A stretch of 64,000 nt of DNA from Gigaspora rosea (taxonomy: Eukaryota > Glomeromycota > Glomeromycetes > Diversisporales > Gigasporaceae), in NCBI GenBank assembly GCA_003550325.1, contig QKWP01000049.1, forward strand, positions 385,415-449,414, in the 5' to 3' direction. Position 1 is the stretch's first letter. Each line of letters begins with the position of its first letter. Under the pieces are notes generated by a model. That model did not search any database and was not told the origin of the DNA. It worked only from the letters and a program-made list of their open reading frames with translations. The translations under genes were made by a program, and so were the position numbers. Positions 11,470 to 24,581 of this stretch are shown one piece after another.

Positions 11470-13332
11470 TTAATTTAAATTTAAATTTTCAGATCCACGT
11501 TCACGTTCACGATCACGATCATCTGTACCCGGAGTAGCAATATATTTATGATCATCTGTATCTGTACCTGGAGTAGCAATATATTTACGATCACTTATAT
11601 CTGTACCTGGAGTAGCAATATAACAACGATCACCTGTATCTGTACCCGGTGTAGCAATATAATTAAGTTCACCTGTATTTGTACCTGGAGTAGCAATATA
11701 ATTATAACGTCTCTTATAAAAAATACAACCTATGATACTTGCTATAATAATTAAAGCAAATAAACCACTACTAAGGCCAGCAATTAATGGAATGTTAATT
11801 TCTTGATCATTTGATATATCTCTAGAATTTTTTGTTAAATCAAATGATGTAATCCATTCATATTTTGAAGTGTCAAATATATAAACATTATCATTAGATC
11901 CAGTTGCCAAATTAAAACCATTAGTCGTAAATAATGCACCTAGAAAATAAAATATTAAAGATTTAATAAATAATTAAAATATAGCATTTTAATTGATAAA
12001 TATAATCACCAAATGCCACGATCATATAATTTTCAATTATCTGTGCTGAATGGTAGGCAAGAGGTGGTGGTGAAAATGTGCCTTTAGATGTTATACTAGA
12101 CCATTTGTAAGGTTTAACTCTCGTATCTAAAGCCGCCAAAGAAGGTTCTGGAGTCACTGTAAAATTGCCGGAACCACCACCATAAATAATAATCGTAGTA
12201 CCATCCTTGCCTGAAAATAAAAAGAAATTTATTATAAGTTGTGATGTGTATCGTATAAAGTACGTATTGTACTGAAAATTTTTTTGTTAATCACATAGTT
12301 AATCATTATTAGAAATGATTATATGTATCATTATGTAAAAATATATTATAAAATATTAGAAATTTATACATACTCAGCACGGCAGTATGAGACAGACGTG
12401 TTCCAATCAAGTCGCCAGTTGCTTCCTATTAATCCATATATTAATAATAAATTTCTGAGTAAATATGGATCAAATAATTTATTTACCATTGAAGACCAAT
12501 TTCCAGAAATCGTATTATAAATTGAAATCTAATGAGAGATAATAAAATCAAACATTAAAAAAAAAAATAAATAATAATGAAAAATTTAATGGTAATAAAA
12601 TCTTAATGTAATTACTTGTTTCATATCAATCTCTACTAGATGATAATCTTCTGTTTTATTTGGATAGACTCCATTCGGGAAGTCATGTATTCCCCCTATA
12701 TATACAATAAGTCCACTTGGTAAAAGTGTAGCAGTATAAGCGGATCGAATTACTGGGGAATTAGGTCCATCATTAAGCCAAGAATTGCTCAAAGAGTTAA
12801 ATATGTAGGTGTTATTATTCGATTTAAATGTTGTATACGGTTCATATCCACCATTAATATACATTTTACCATTCATATCAACAACCGCTTTCATATTCTG
12901 TCTGGGTGGTGGTGTAATTTCTGATTTTGATAGAGCATTCCATTTTTGACTTGTTAAATCAAAGGTAAATGTAACTAAAGTAGTTGAATTAACGTTATCT
13001 GTCAAACGATGTTCGAATAAATAAATTGTAGAATTATTAATTCCACCAACACAAGCAGGTGAAAATGCACTCTTAACAGGGATAGGTGCAATACTAGTAA
13101 GATCAGTCCACTCAAGTTTTATAGAACTAAATGGTGAAGAAATATCTAAATAGAATAAATCATTAGTGCTAATGTTTGCACTATTTAAACCACCCAAAAA
13201 GTATATTTTATTTTCAATAATTATGCTAGCTTGATAAATGCGACCAGCAGGTTTAAAAGCGTCCATCATGATAATAAATTGGCCAAGAACCAATATTATC
13301 AACCATAAACAATATACAAAAAATTTATTCAT
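11470..13332 (-). CDS. Kelch-repeat membrane protein with YIATPGT tail
   Basis: Five exons (13332-12616, 12528-12487, 12425-12374, 12210-12010, 11939-11470), all GT-AG and in phase, encode 493 residues. A hydrophobic N-terminal signal peptide (~1-22) leads into Kelch-type repeats that would form a beta-propeller (~26-370; motifs such as KIYFLGGLNSA, KMYINGGYEP, LIVYIGGIHD, TIIIYGGGSGN). One transmembrane helix follows (~387-410), then a basic stop (YKRRY). The cytoplasmic tail has five copies of YIATPGT separated by short polar spacers and ends in a charged DDRDRERERG stretch. The topology suggests a cell-surface or secretory-pathway protein with an outside propeller and a short repeat tail inside. 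Partner and function unknown. Similar Kelch genes are numerous in Glomeromycotina (general knowledge). A short plus-strand frame over the tail repeats is a shadow. Confidence 0.85.
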
Positions 13333-13879
13333 GAATGTTTAATAATAAATGTAAAAAGTGGCTTCTGTTAATAACTGAAAATCAAATAGTAGTTATTATA
13401 TTAACAAAATTCCAGGCATCTGATATGAATAAAATTTGTAATATTGTTGTATAATTATTACAGTATTAAAATCAGAGACGGAACGATGAAATCACAAAAT
13501 GCATAATTTTTAAAGGAATAAATGAGAAGTTTTGGTTTTTAATAAATTATCTATTAATTTTTTATAACGCATATTACGTACTTTATAGGTAGAGATTGGT
13601 CATATTGAGAAAATCTTTACTCAAATATTATTAGATTGTCAAATTAGTCGGGTAAATGATTATGTATTTCGGGTATCTATATAATAACGATTTTTTTATA
13701 CTATTATATTGTATATTAAAATTATTAATGAATTTAATTTTGCGTTTTGAAAGATTTAATAAAAGAAATTGAGTATAAATACTCTTAAATCATGTGATTG
13801 GAAAAGGCTTACCGTAGCCAGGGGTGTCAGAAATAAATTAATTAGATTGAAAGGACTAAGTTGAGAAATAATAAAGGCG
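13333..13879. promoter_or_regulatory. Upstream region of Kelch gene
   Basis: Non-coding DNA containing the presumed promoter of the minus-strand Kelch gene. No specific element assigned. Confidence 0.3.
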
Positions 13880-14180
13880 GATGGCAGGGTTGGTAAATGA
13901 CCAGATCATTTTGCTTATTTTAAAATGACTTCAAATGACCTCAGAATGACCGGACATTATTAATTGTTTAAATTTTGGGACATTGCTTATTTTTAAAATA
14001 ACTTCAAATGACCTTGAAATGACCAGCAATTTTTGATTGTTTGAATTTTAGATCATTTGCAAATGATAATGATCAAATGATTCGAGTCAAGTCATTTGGT
14101 ACAAATGACCAAATTCATCGAGCCATTTGGTATAAGTGACCTGAGTTATTTGAGTCATTTGATCATTTTAGAGGTAGAAA
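13880..14180. repeat. AAATGAC/GTCATTT-rich repeat
   Basis: The heptamer aaatgac and its complement gtcattt recur many times in both orientations (for example aaatgacc, tcatttggt, atttgagtcattt), making a self-complementary repeat tract without an ORF. Confidence 0.6.
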
Positions 14181-15614
14181 ATAATAAATAAGTCAATATA
14201 TGACACAATTAATCATTGCATAACAAAATTTCTGGACATGTCAAGTGCTGAAAGCTAAATTTTAATTTCTATAAAATATCTCTGATTTGAAAAGAGTATA
14301 ATGCTTTATTATATTGGACCTTTTCTGAGGGGTCATATTTAATCGATTATAATCATGTTTTAAAATTTCCTGATGGCATAAAAATATTATTATAAAAAAA
14401 AAAAATTAATTAAACATTGCATTCTATATACTCTATACTCTTAGAGTCCAAAGAGGCTTGCATTAAAGAAAATTTTATTAGTAGTACACTTAGAAAGAGT
14501 TGACTGTATTTCTACAAATCTGATTTTCGAATTTTTATGAGATTTGCAAAATTCTATTTTTGGCTTTCAGATCATACCTATTACAGTCGGTACTGTCTAA
14601 TTGCATACTATCCGTCAACCGATTTTTTATGCATTTAGACAGTATATGCATTAAGACAGTAAGGATAGTTTGTATAACATAATGAACGACCAATCAAATT
14701 ACAAGGCGCAATATGCATTTTTTTTATTAAAACCCCAAGATAGCAATTATCTGGGGACGGACGTCGAATGACGCTATTATGCATTTTTTTAAGTTTTTTC
14801 CCATACTAATCTGCAAATTTAATCAATCGTGTAACAAGATAACAATTAAGTAACTTTATCATTAAATATTAAATGGTTAAAAATTGCGCCGATTATGCAT
14901 GCAAAGTTCAAGTGCATAATCTTATACCATTTTAGACTTTATTAAAGTTATAGACAATAGTACGTTCGTACGACAAAAAGTTATAGACAGTAGTACGTTT
15001 GTATGACAAAAAGTATCATAGTGATAGTAAATGATTGTGCATATAAAAATAAGTAATTCTCTCTTTAATCAAATAAATAAATAAAATACGTACGTACATA
15101 TCTCATCGCCTATAACCATCATGATTCAAACATACTGTATTAAAAGTAGATTAGTAAGGTGTGAAGAAATGAAATTACATGGATAAGAAGCGAAAGACTT
15201 ACGTACCTACTAGTGTAAACGTTATAGGGAAGCTTTTTCTAAAATAACATGCAAAGGTTAAAAAAAGAACGAATAATAATAAATAAAAAAAGAATAATTA
15301 ATAAAAAAAAATAAAAAAAAGAAAAATAAAAAAAAAAAGAATAAATAAAAGAATCACGACAAATAAATAGTACAGTACTGTAAAATAAAAAAAAATACGA
15401 TAGATTAGTTGAAAATTAACCAAACATAATTCATAAATACAATGGTAAGTAATTTATTAAGAAAAAGTAAAGAGTTATCGTGGGGTCAATTTTGAAAAAA
15501 ACCTGCTCCATGTTTAATATAAAAATGGTATTTCATTGTATACATGCGGCTGCGGCGTTCCATATTAAAAAAAAAGGGTTGATAACCAAAATTTTACATC
15601 CAATTTTCTCGCTC

Positions 15615-17186
15615 ATGTAGTCAAAAAAAATTAGCCTTACTAATGACCAGCGCAAAAAAATATGTTTATACAAGCAAGATAATCCAACCCTTACACAAGA
15701 ACAGCTTGCAAAATGGGCCAAGGAAAATTTTGGTCTTGACAATGCACCCAATCAAACAACACTTTCACGGATTCTTGCAAAAAAAGATGAATATCTTAAA
15801 ATGGATGATGAAAGGGATCTCAAGGTTAAACACCAGCGAACAGTACTTCAACCACAGTTAGATGAGGCATTAGCTAATTGGGTTTTGCAATGCCAGGCCA
15901 GAAGAATTCATTTAACTGGGGAATTAATACGTGAAAAGGGACGAAAACTTGCCAGACAACTTGGTCTTGACCCTCAAGATCGTAACACACCTGATTTTTC
16001 AGTTGGCTGGCTTCTTTCGTCTGAGCAACGTTATAGTTTTAAAATGCACAAAATACATGGTGAAAGTGGGTCAGCTGATATTAATGCTATTGAAAAAATT
16101 TTTCCCGAACTTTGTGCAACTATCAGCAAATTTGCTGCAAGAGACGTTTACAATATTGATGAGACTGGTCTATTTTACAGGATGGCGCCAGATAAAACAA
16201 TAGCCAAAAGGCAAATCGAAGGAAGTAAAAAGGATAAAACACGTCTTACTATTGCTTTTACCTCCAATGCAGATGGGTCTCACATGTTAGAGCCTTTTTT
16301 TATTGGCCATGCAAAAAAACCAAGTTCGTTTAAAGGCAAAACTGGAAAGCAACACGGATTTTATTACCGCAATAACAAGAAGGCCTGGATGACTGGGCTT
16401 CTTTTTAGGGAATGGATTGTAAACTTTAATTGCATTATGCAAGAAGCAAATTGACATATTCTTCTTCTTATTGATGGTGCAACTTCACATGCAGTTGGTG
16501 ACGCTGATATTACTAATATAAAGGTTGTTTCTTTACCTCCAAGAACAACATCAAAAATTCAACCAATGGATGCAGGCTTTATTGCTGCCTTCAAACATCG
16601 TTATCATCATTTTCTCTTGCAACATGCTATTGATCGTGATGAGGCTGGAGAATCCGATATATATAAAGTTGACCAACTAAAAGCCATGCAATGGTGCGTT
16701 CGAGCCTGGTATTCAATTCCTGCAGAAATTATTGCAAACTGTTTCCACCATACTGGCTTGTTTGATTATGAAATTTCTCCTACTGTACGTGAAGTCCATC
16801 CAAATGATGAAGATTCTTCAGTTGTTGCAGATTTAGAAGAATCACTGAGATTATTATCTTCTCACCACCCCATGAGCCTTGCTCATTATACAAACCCACC
16901 AGAAGAGATGGATATGGTGCACCAAGAGTTTACGGATGCTGACTTGCTAGAATCAGCGGCCCCAGAAAATGAAGATGGTAGTGATGAACTAAATGATACT
17001 GCCACTTCCGTCACCATACTTACAAACCAAGCCAAGCTCGATTCTCTCCGTATTGTGATCAGTCTTCTTGATACAACTATTACTGATCACAATACTGCAC
17101 TCCGAATATTGCGTTCATTTCAGCGAGAAATTCGTTTTCAAGCTTCATCTTCGAAAATTCAGATGACACTAGACTCTTTTATGTAA
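15615..17186 (+). pseudogene. pogo/Tigger transposase with two stop codons
   Basis: One frame of 524 codons runs from an ATG at 15615 to the stop at 17184-17186, interrupted by TAG at codon 2 (15618-15620) and TGA at 16452-16454. Order: a Psq-type helix-turn-helix (LTNDQRKKICLYKQ, LTQEQLAKWAKENFGL), a CENP-B-type helix-turn-helix (LANWVLQCQ..LTGELIREKG), then a DDE domain with all three acidic residues: NIDETGLFYR, LLIDGATSH and QPMDAGF. The C-terminal part is acidic. It would cut and paste the enclosing element at TA. Both stops differ by one C-to-T change from Gln (CAG) and Arg (CGA). If translation starts at the internal ATG at 15801, the first helix-turn-helix is lost and the second stop still removes the catalytic core. 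The rest is well preserved, so inactivation looks recent. Confidence 0.9.
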
Positions 17187-17607
17187 AGAGAATAGCATAT
17201 CTAAAGATACGAAGCAAAATAGTTAGGTTTGGTTTGGGTTGGGTTTTAAAACCTTTAGGTTTTAAATTAAACATTTAAATACTGTATCAAATAACGCCTC
17301 CCGGTATCTTTCCTTAAAAAGGTTTTTATAAAAAAAAAAAAAAAAATAAAAAAAATAAAAAAAAAATCAGGGTTCCGTGTAATAAGGTTTAAACCCAAAA
17401 TTTGGTTTAGAGCCAAAATTTTAAATCTGTTTTTAATATTTTTTTTAACATAAATAAAATTTATTAATAAAAGTTAGTTCGTATGTACTGTAGATGCTTT
17501 TAAAAAATTTTTTAAATTGATTGACTCAGACTTTCGCTTTTTTTAAAATTCTTATTTAACAGATTGGTTTATTAAATCGCACTCATATTAAATTTTTTTG
17601 CTTAAAA

Positions 17608-17712
17608 TATACCGTATTGTCGCGCAAAAGTGTAATTTTTATTTTTGGCCTAAATTAAACTTAATCCGGGCCATTATTTTAAATGATGACCAATTTGCGA
17701 CAATACGGTATA
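17608..17712. mobile_element. Small MITE nested in the pogo element
   Basis: Inverted ends taccgtattgtcgc and gcgacaatacggta enclose about 75 bp, next to TA dinucleotides. It lies in the 3' non-coding part of the pogo element, so it may be a later insertion. Confidence 0.6.
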
Positions 17713-17875
17713 TAATATGTTATGCAATTATCCTTAATTACCTATAAAATTTTTTATGCATTATGCAAATAGAGATTTATAAATTTATAATTAATAACGA
17801 AATCGGGAAATAAAAATAATATGAAATTAAGCAGTATATGCATTTAGACAGTATGCAATTAGACAGTACCGACTG

Positions 17876-19194
17876 TATAAACTGTGTTGAATGAAATGAT
17901 TATCATTATGGGATCAGTTAACTAGCCTGTCAAAATTTTGACCATAAAATACATGTGACAGTATTAGATCATAAAATAAAAAAAATCTAATTCGTAAATT
18001 TTATCCATGAGATGTGATATTGCACTGTACGTACGTGCGTTCGTCCAGAATCTTATTTCCACACCTTCAACCGTTATCTCACCAATTTTATCAAGTTAAT
18101 TAGTATAGAATACTAGTATATTTATCTGAGCATTTTTAAATACTATAAGTGTTTTACTTGTGACCTATAAATTGATAGAGTTTGAACACTTTATTTTTCT
18201 ATTGTTAAAACCGGGTTAATCAGTTTTAACATAAGAAAAATAAAACTGATTTCTAACACTATGATGAACCATTGTTTTAACCTTGTCACTGCGAGCACCA
18301 TATTATAAATTAGCTCCCATAATTGACTTTATAAGTTTTCAAATATGTAGATCTCAATACTAATACGTAATGCCTATACTCAATGTATTAAATTTCCTTT
18401 ACTAATGCGAACACACAGTACTGCACGAAACTACATACATACGATATTTTAAGGTGAAAATACACAAAAGTCTACCCAAGGTTTATAAATAAGAAGTCAC
18501 ACAGAAAGATTTATTTATATGAGAGGAATCAACTCTCTTATACGAGAGAAATCACAAGAAAAATAACTCTGAATTTAAAATAGGTCAAATTCAAACATTC
18601 TTACATTAAATAAAATCCACAGTCATCATTAACATATTGAAATAATATTTCATTTATTGATTTGGGAAAAGCAATCTAAGATACGTACAATCACAACTCA
18701 TCTATTTCCAATTGATCTTTATCTTTCAAAGATTAATTTCTCATCTCATTGACGTTCGAATACAAATTTATCAATCATAAAAATATCTTGACATTCTTCA
18801 ACTCGTCTTTTCAAGTGTTACTCAAATACCAACTTGGACAATAAGTAGGTACTTTGTTGCATGAACAATGGAAAGCATATATGAGGATGAACCTTTGATG
18901 AAAAAATTGATCCCACAATAATTACGTGTAATCAAAATGTATATATTCTTACTTAGTAAAGTATTGTTATTCAATTGACGAGTAAAATTTTATATTAAAA
19001 GTTCAAAAAATTTTCTCTGTAATATTCGTTGAACTAAGATAATGTTGTACTCAGTATGGATCGATAATTAACTAAGTAATATCAGGTTTTCCTAAACTGA
19101 AATATGATGGTTAAAGCATTATCATTATTAGTTAAGAGTGTGTTAGTTAATGTATAGATTGTGTAACTATTTACTTTACAGATGTACAGTATAT
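17876..19194. other. Non-coding stretch
   Basis: No supported gene. It contains a short inverted motif near 18205-18250 (gttaaaaccgggttaatcag, then a partial complement). Confidence 0.4.
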
Positions 19195-19443
19195 GGGCGT
19201 GAGTCAATAGAAATCAAGCAAATTTTTTATAATAAAATTTTTTTGAAACTTTGAACAGAAATAACTTAACAAAAATTTAATCAAATTTGATAAAATTTTT
19301 TTTAAATTAATTTCATAAACTTATAGAATTAATTTAAAAAAATTTTTATCAAATTTGGTTAAGTTTTTGTTAAGTTATTTTGATTTAAACTTTTAAAAAA
19401 AGTTACCAAAAAAAATTTGCTTGATTTCTATTGACGGCAGCCC
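19195..19443. mobile_element. Palindromic MITE, 249 bp
   Basis: The ends gggcgtgagtcaatagaaat and its complement (ctattgacggcagccc) fold into a nearly full-length hairpin, since the interior is also inverted (aaattaattt and attaatttaa). It is flanked by ATAT at 19191-19194 and 19444-19447, a possible target duplication. Confidence 0.65.
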
Positions 19444-20689
19444 ATATGTATCGATATACTTTTTAAAAAATACCAAATCTTTTAAATAATAAACTTCTTG
19501 ATAATGAAGTGGGTCTTAATAATGATTATATATTATTGCCGAATATTTCAAACATTAAAATTTTTTCAGCACATTGAGCACTATAAATGGGTATTCAATG
19601 CCAAAAACTGGTTTCATGATAATTTTAGCTATGAAGGCTATGCTATTTACCTTTTATTCATTATTTCAAATACATTATAATGCTTTTTAAACAATAAATA
19701 ATACAAATACTTTCTCTGTTTTATGTAATTTAATTCCAAATTTATTAACTAAAATTACTAGATTATTTATAGTAATATATTAAACTAGACAGTAAAAAAC
19801 ATTCAATCTATACATATAAGCGCCAATTTTTGGTACTTATAGTCAATTCTGATTGGCTAAATTTTTGTGTAATTGGTTTTGATTGTTAAAATCTATATAT
19901 GTTTACTTTTTCTATATTAAATGCCAATTTTTTGAACTCATATAAACTTTAATTCCTTATAACTTTTCAAACCAAAGAATAAAAAAAACCCTATGGCATA
20001 AATGTAGTTTATCTAAAAATCTATCATTTTCAGAGTGTTTTGGATTTAACTTGTTTTAAAAAAGTTATAACATTTAAAGTTTTATACCAAAAACATAGTA
20101 CAAAGTATGAAGTGTATATACCAGGAACATAGTACAAAGTATGAAGTATATAGTTTACTAGAGAGTTAAGTGATGTACAAATCTGAGGATCTAATTGGAT
20201 GATTGAAACTTGTGACTTTAGATTTCTATATTAGTTTATGTGCATTTGTTGATGTGTGTACATATCTAAGCAATTCGGATATAGTTCTATAGTGCGATGG
20301 ATTTAATTTCTTTTTAGGTTATTGGGTAAGCACAAAAAAATAAATAATACAACAATATAATCTCTGTTAGTATTATTAAAAGTTCTCTTATATGCTATAT
20401 GGGAGTTAGTAATTCTTGGTATCTAATTAAAAAACATTGTGTATGACCAGCACTTTTGAGAGGTACCTAGAATTAAATATCCAAAAAACTAGTAGGTTGA
20501 TATATTCTGGACCTTGCAGAGAGTACTACTGTATATCTTTAATTAGTTCATTTCAACTATATAGTATAATATAAATAATAAACTATGTATCAAGCTCTTG
20601 AGTCAGGTATCACTATTGTAATATTTCTGCACCCTAATATCATAATATTACTCCTGCCTTATGATCATCATTTATCCTTATATTATTAT
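19444..20689. other. Non-coding stretch with one small duplication
   Basis: A ~30-bp unit ending acatagtacaaagtatgaag occurs twice at about 20088-20150. Short frames here are hydrophobic AT-derived runs and are not supported as genes. Confidence 0.4.
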
Positions 20690-21030
20690 TAAGAGTAAGA
20701 TGAATGTAGGCCAATTTTCATATGATTTACATGGTATAGCAAAATTTTATATAGAAAGCAAACATATGCTTATAATAAAACTTTTTAGAATTATAGCCAA
20801 TCTTTTCCAAAATTTTGTTATATATAACTTGAAGCTTCTTATTTGTTATAGTAAATTTAAAACCCTATATTATTTAAAAAAATCTACCTTCATATATTGG
20901 TAAAAAAAATTTAGTGACCACAAATTTTCTTAGATTACACAAATATTATTAATTCTGATTGGTTAAATTTATGTTGTTTACAATTCTAATTGGTTGATCA
21001 TCTGATTTCATATGATTACAATGTGATTAC
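20690..21030. repeat. Dispersed repeat, copy 1
   Basis: The stretch with catatgatttacatggta, atatgcttataataaaactt and a following tgattggtt block matches 40975-41290 in the same order and orientation at roughly 75 percent by eye. The 80-codon frame inside is not conserved in the second copy. Confidence 0.55.
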
Positions 21031-21244
21031 TATTAACAATGATCTATGTTTACTTGATCTTTAAATTAATCATATCTCTGATCATTCTTTTATTATTCTA
21101 CTTTATTTCTATTTTTATTATTTGCCCTTTCTAATTTGTTTCTTTATACTTACTAAATATAGGTACAGTCAGATTATAACTGGTTATAACTGGTAAATAA
21201 TATTAGCCAGTCTAAGCAATTTGACTAACTAATTAATTTATATC

Positions 21245-22120
21245 TAGAGATGGGTTTGGTCAGCTAGATTAGCTATCAGTTAGCTATCATTGATTGTCAA
21301 CTACTAGCTGGCTATAGCCGCTATAGCTAATAAATTACTTGATCAATTTTTTAATAATTGTTCAATCAAACATATAAACAAGTGCCTAATAATTATATTT
21401 TTATATTCTATACAGTTATACATATTAGAGTACCCTAGCTATGGTAAAAAAAAAGTTTGGGCTATATGCTATAAACAGCTAATTAAAATAATCAAAATAT
21501 TAAAAATCCAATCTAACATTTCAAAACAATCTAATTCTGGTCAAATTTGTAAATTATTTGGCCTATTGAAAATAAGTTTAAAACTTATTTACAATAGGTT
21601 AAACAATTTGCAAATTTGATCAAAATTAGATTATTTTAACTATTAATATTTTATTATCATGTAATTTTTGGTCAATAAAATAATAAGAGCAGGTTTAATA
21701 TAATACAAGTAGAGGATCAAAATAAAATAGTTGTTTTTTTAAATTTGAATAAAAAATTACTTTTCATGCTCTAACAAAAAATTTCTTGAGCAATTCTACT
21801 ATATGTTTTGATAAAATAAAGCCCTATAAAAACCCTAGCACTAACTTAAAATAATCTTGAAATTTTTTGGGCATAGTCATGTGATAGTGAAAAAAGTGAT
21901 AGTGATCCTGGAGAAGATAGAAAATGCTAGGGTGTCTTCCTTCAACAATTCTATGTAATTTGTATACTTCATGCTAAATTAAGCAATAATTATAATTTAT
22001 TAGCCAAAAAATAAAATTTGGTATCAGCTAACTGGCCAGCTAAGTCATTATAGTCAACTATATCAACTGCAGCTATAGCTAATTGACTAGCTGACTATTG
22101 GCTGACTGAACCTATCTCTA
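21245..22120. mobile_element. Non-autonomous element with AGCTA-rich inverted ends
   Basis: The left end tagagatgggtttggtcagc matches the reverse complement of the right end at roughly 80-85 percent. Both ends then run into dense agctat/atagct repeats. No ORF lies between, and another palindrome is nested inside (21523-21637). Confidence 0.6.
21523..21637. repeat. Nested palindromic repeat
   Basis: Two arms of about 46 bp (left ends ggcctattg, right starts caataggtt) pair with a ~22-base loop. Confidence 0.6.
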
Positions 22121-22419
22121 ATTATAACTTAAGTCCAAATTCTTAATATTCTGGCTAATAAATGAATAAATATTGCTTCAAATTTATATTAATATATTTG
22201 TATTATCTAATAAATAGAGGGTTAAATCACTTCCAAAAATTTTTTAAATTATGTAACTTTGCATAATTAATTATATAATTAATTTTTAAATATAATTTTT
22301 TTATTAATATAAGTGAACATAATAATAAATATAACAATAACAAGTAAAAAAATTATTGTATATAATATAATCTACAAATCTTTAAACAGTGATTTAAACT
22401 TAGTTAAGAAATTTCTTGT

Positions 22420-22464
22420 TTATAATTCTGGCCAAATTTGCAGATTATTTGGCCAGAATTATAA
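22420..22464. repeat. Short perfect hairpin
   Basis: ttataattctggccaaat pairs exactly with atttggccagaattataa across a 9-base loop. Confidence 0.7.
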
Positions 22465-22628
22465 CAACCAAGCCAAATAATCTACAATTTTGACTAGCAA
22501 TTATTGTGGTTTGCAAAAAAAGATATTAATGATTCTGGTTTCTAATTTCTGATTTCTTTAAATTACATCTTTTTTTTTGTGCAAATTTAACATTTAATAC
22601 TTATTGAAATTTCATGATTCTTTCTGTA

Positions 22629-23520
22629 AGAGGCTTCCAAAAAATTATGTAATTTTTGGTGGGTAAGTGGGGTCCTGAAAATATCAGGTTATAATTATAA
22701 TTCTGGTCAAATTTTTATAATTTTGGCTAAAAGTATAAAATTATAAAATTATTAATAACTATTCTTTTACTGGACCAATTTAGATAATATAACTACCAAA
22801 ATGTTCATTTTGCTAAGATGATTCAACAAGTCCAAAATTGTTAAAATCTAATTACAGAATCCCAATATCATTCAACTTTTGTATAATTTTAATAGTAATT
22901 TTTTAGAATTACTAAATAAATTTCTTTAATATTAAATAACTTTTGTCCACTGGCCCATTTTGGTTAATTTAACTACCAAAATGTTCATCTCAGTGAGATG
23001 ATTCTAATAAGCCCAAAGTTCTAAAATTCTAATTACAGAATTTCAAGATCGGTAAAGGTTTGTATTGTTAAACAAACAATAAATTTTTATCGATCTTGGA
23101 ATCCTGTAATTAGAATTTAGTGATTTTAGGCTTTTTAGAATTATCTCACTAAGACAAACATTTTGGTAGTTAAATAATCCTAGTGGATCATAAATTATTT
23201 AATATTAAAGAAATTTACTTAGTAATTCTAAAAAATCACTATTAAAATTACACAAAAGTTGAATATTCTTGAGATCCTGTAATTGGATTTTAACAATTTT
23301 GGGCTGTTAGAATCGTCTTAGTAAGATGAACATTTTGGTAGTTAAATCATTTAAATCAGTCCAGTAGAGCAATAGTTATTATCAATTTATAAATTAAACA
23401 TATAAATAAATTTTAAAAAATATATAATTTGATTGGCTAATAAAGTATTAGGTGTGAGTAGGTGGGTAAAATTTTGAAATTTATTAGTAACAAAATATTA
23501 CAAAATTTTGAAAGCCCCTA
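22629..23520. mobile_element. Foldback element, ~0.9 kb
   Basis: Two long arms meet near 23070 (gatcggtaaagg..tatcgatctt). Markers such as actaccaaaatgttcat, ttctaattacag and taatattaaa occur on the left, and their complements follow in mirror order on the right. The outer ends carry aggcttcc and its counterpart agcccct. No ORF. A second, rearranged copy of arm sequence lies at 42745-43200. Confidence 0.7.
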
Positions 23521-23602
23521 ATAAACAAATTAATTTGCTAGAACCATATGTAATTTTTATAAAATTAAATTTGATATAACTCTTAAATTTCTTTTACTAA
23601 TA

Positions 23603-23776
23603 CAGTGTAATCCCGCAATAGTCACATTCGCATTAGTCACAATCTCGCTATAGTTACCTTAATTTTCCTATTTAATTATATATACTATATATAAATTTTA
23701 GCTCGCATTAGTCACAATCTCGCAATAGCACATAAAAAGCCCGATTTTAGCATGTGACTATTGTGGGGTTTGACTG
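23603..23776. mobile_element. pogo-type MITE, 174 bp
   Basis: The left end CAGTgtAAtCCCgCAATAGT and right end ACTATTGTGGGGTTTGACTG are near-complementary over ~25 bp and flanked by TA on both sides (23601-23602, 23777-23778). Two internal copies of cgcattagtcacaatctcgc occur. CAGT..ACTG ends with TA match the pogo group, but the sequence differs from the element at 14.6-17.9 kb. Confidence 0.75.
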
Positions 23777-24581
23777 TAATATAATAGTAAATTTTATTAT
23801 CCTAAGACTATCTGAAATTACTTTTTTGATTAATATTACTTTCCAGTACTCTTGGAAGAGGTGGTCAAAATAAAATAAATATATAAAATGAATAAACTAT
23901 TTTTAAAGTAGTAAATCTATTATAATAAATTTACTTCAAGTTAAATTTAGTCTAGAGATTAGTTAAGTTGATAATTAGGTTAGATAAATTTGATTAGTAG
24001 TTAATATTAATATTATATTCCTCTTACAAAAGAGAGAAGCAAAAAAATAAAAAAATATATAAAAAGAACATTTATATATCACACCACAGATGTTTAACAC
24101 TACATGTGTTTTGGTCAATCAAAATTATCAGGTGTAACCCAAATTTTTTAAAAAAATGGTTTTTTTTTTAAAAATCGTCTATATCAAAAAATTCTGTTTA
24201 AAAAACCAATCTCAAATTCTAACAAAAAAAATTCCTTGCAAAATTTGGTATATACTAATATTCTAACCAAACCTTAACACGAACTCTAACTCTAACCCTA
24301 ATGTCAAAAAACTTTTGCATATTATAATTTGTATTTACAATTGTTAAACACAATAGTGTAACATATATATTGTATAAAAATTATATATTGCATTTATTTG
24401 AGAAAAGATTATTATACTATTGCAATTCTATAACTTAGATAGAATTTTATTTTTTATTTTATTTAATTTTTTATTGTGCCATTTTATTTCTTATTTATTT
24501 GTTTATTCTCTAATTTAAATGGTATACAATAATATAAGATATATCATCAGGAAATTTTATGTATAGATAATTACTTGTTAC

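Larger units (their letters stand above)
14584..17875 (+). mobile_element. Complete pogo/Tigger-type DNA transposon
   Basis: Terminal inverted repeats begin CAGTCGGTACTGTCTAATTG and match in reverse complement at the right end (27 bp). The element is flanked by TA on both sides (14582-14583, 17876-17877). CAGT..ACTG ends with a TA duplication are typical of the pogo/Tigger branch of Tc1-mariner. Subterminal copies of tgcatttagacagta lie just inside both ends and may be transposase sites. A tandem acagtagtacgt..gacaaaaagt block lies at about 14950-15010. The single gene inside is a DDD transposase with stop codons. Confidence 0.9.

Noticed and set aside
15533-15751. 72-codon minus-strand frame opposite the transposase start
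   Set aside because: Shadow of the transposase helix-turn-helix coding DNA.
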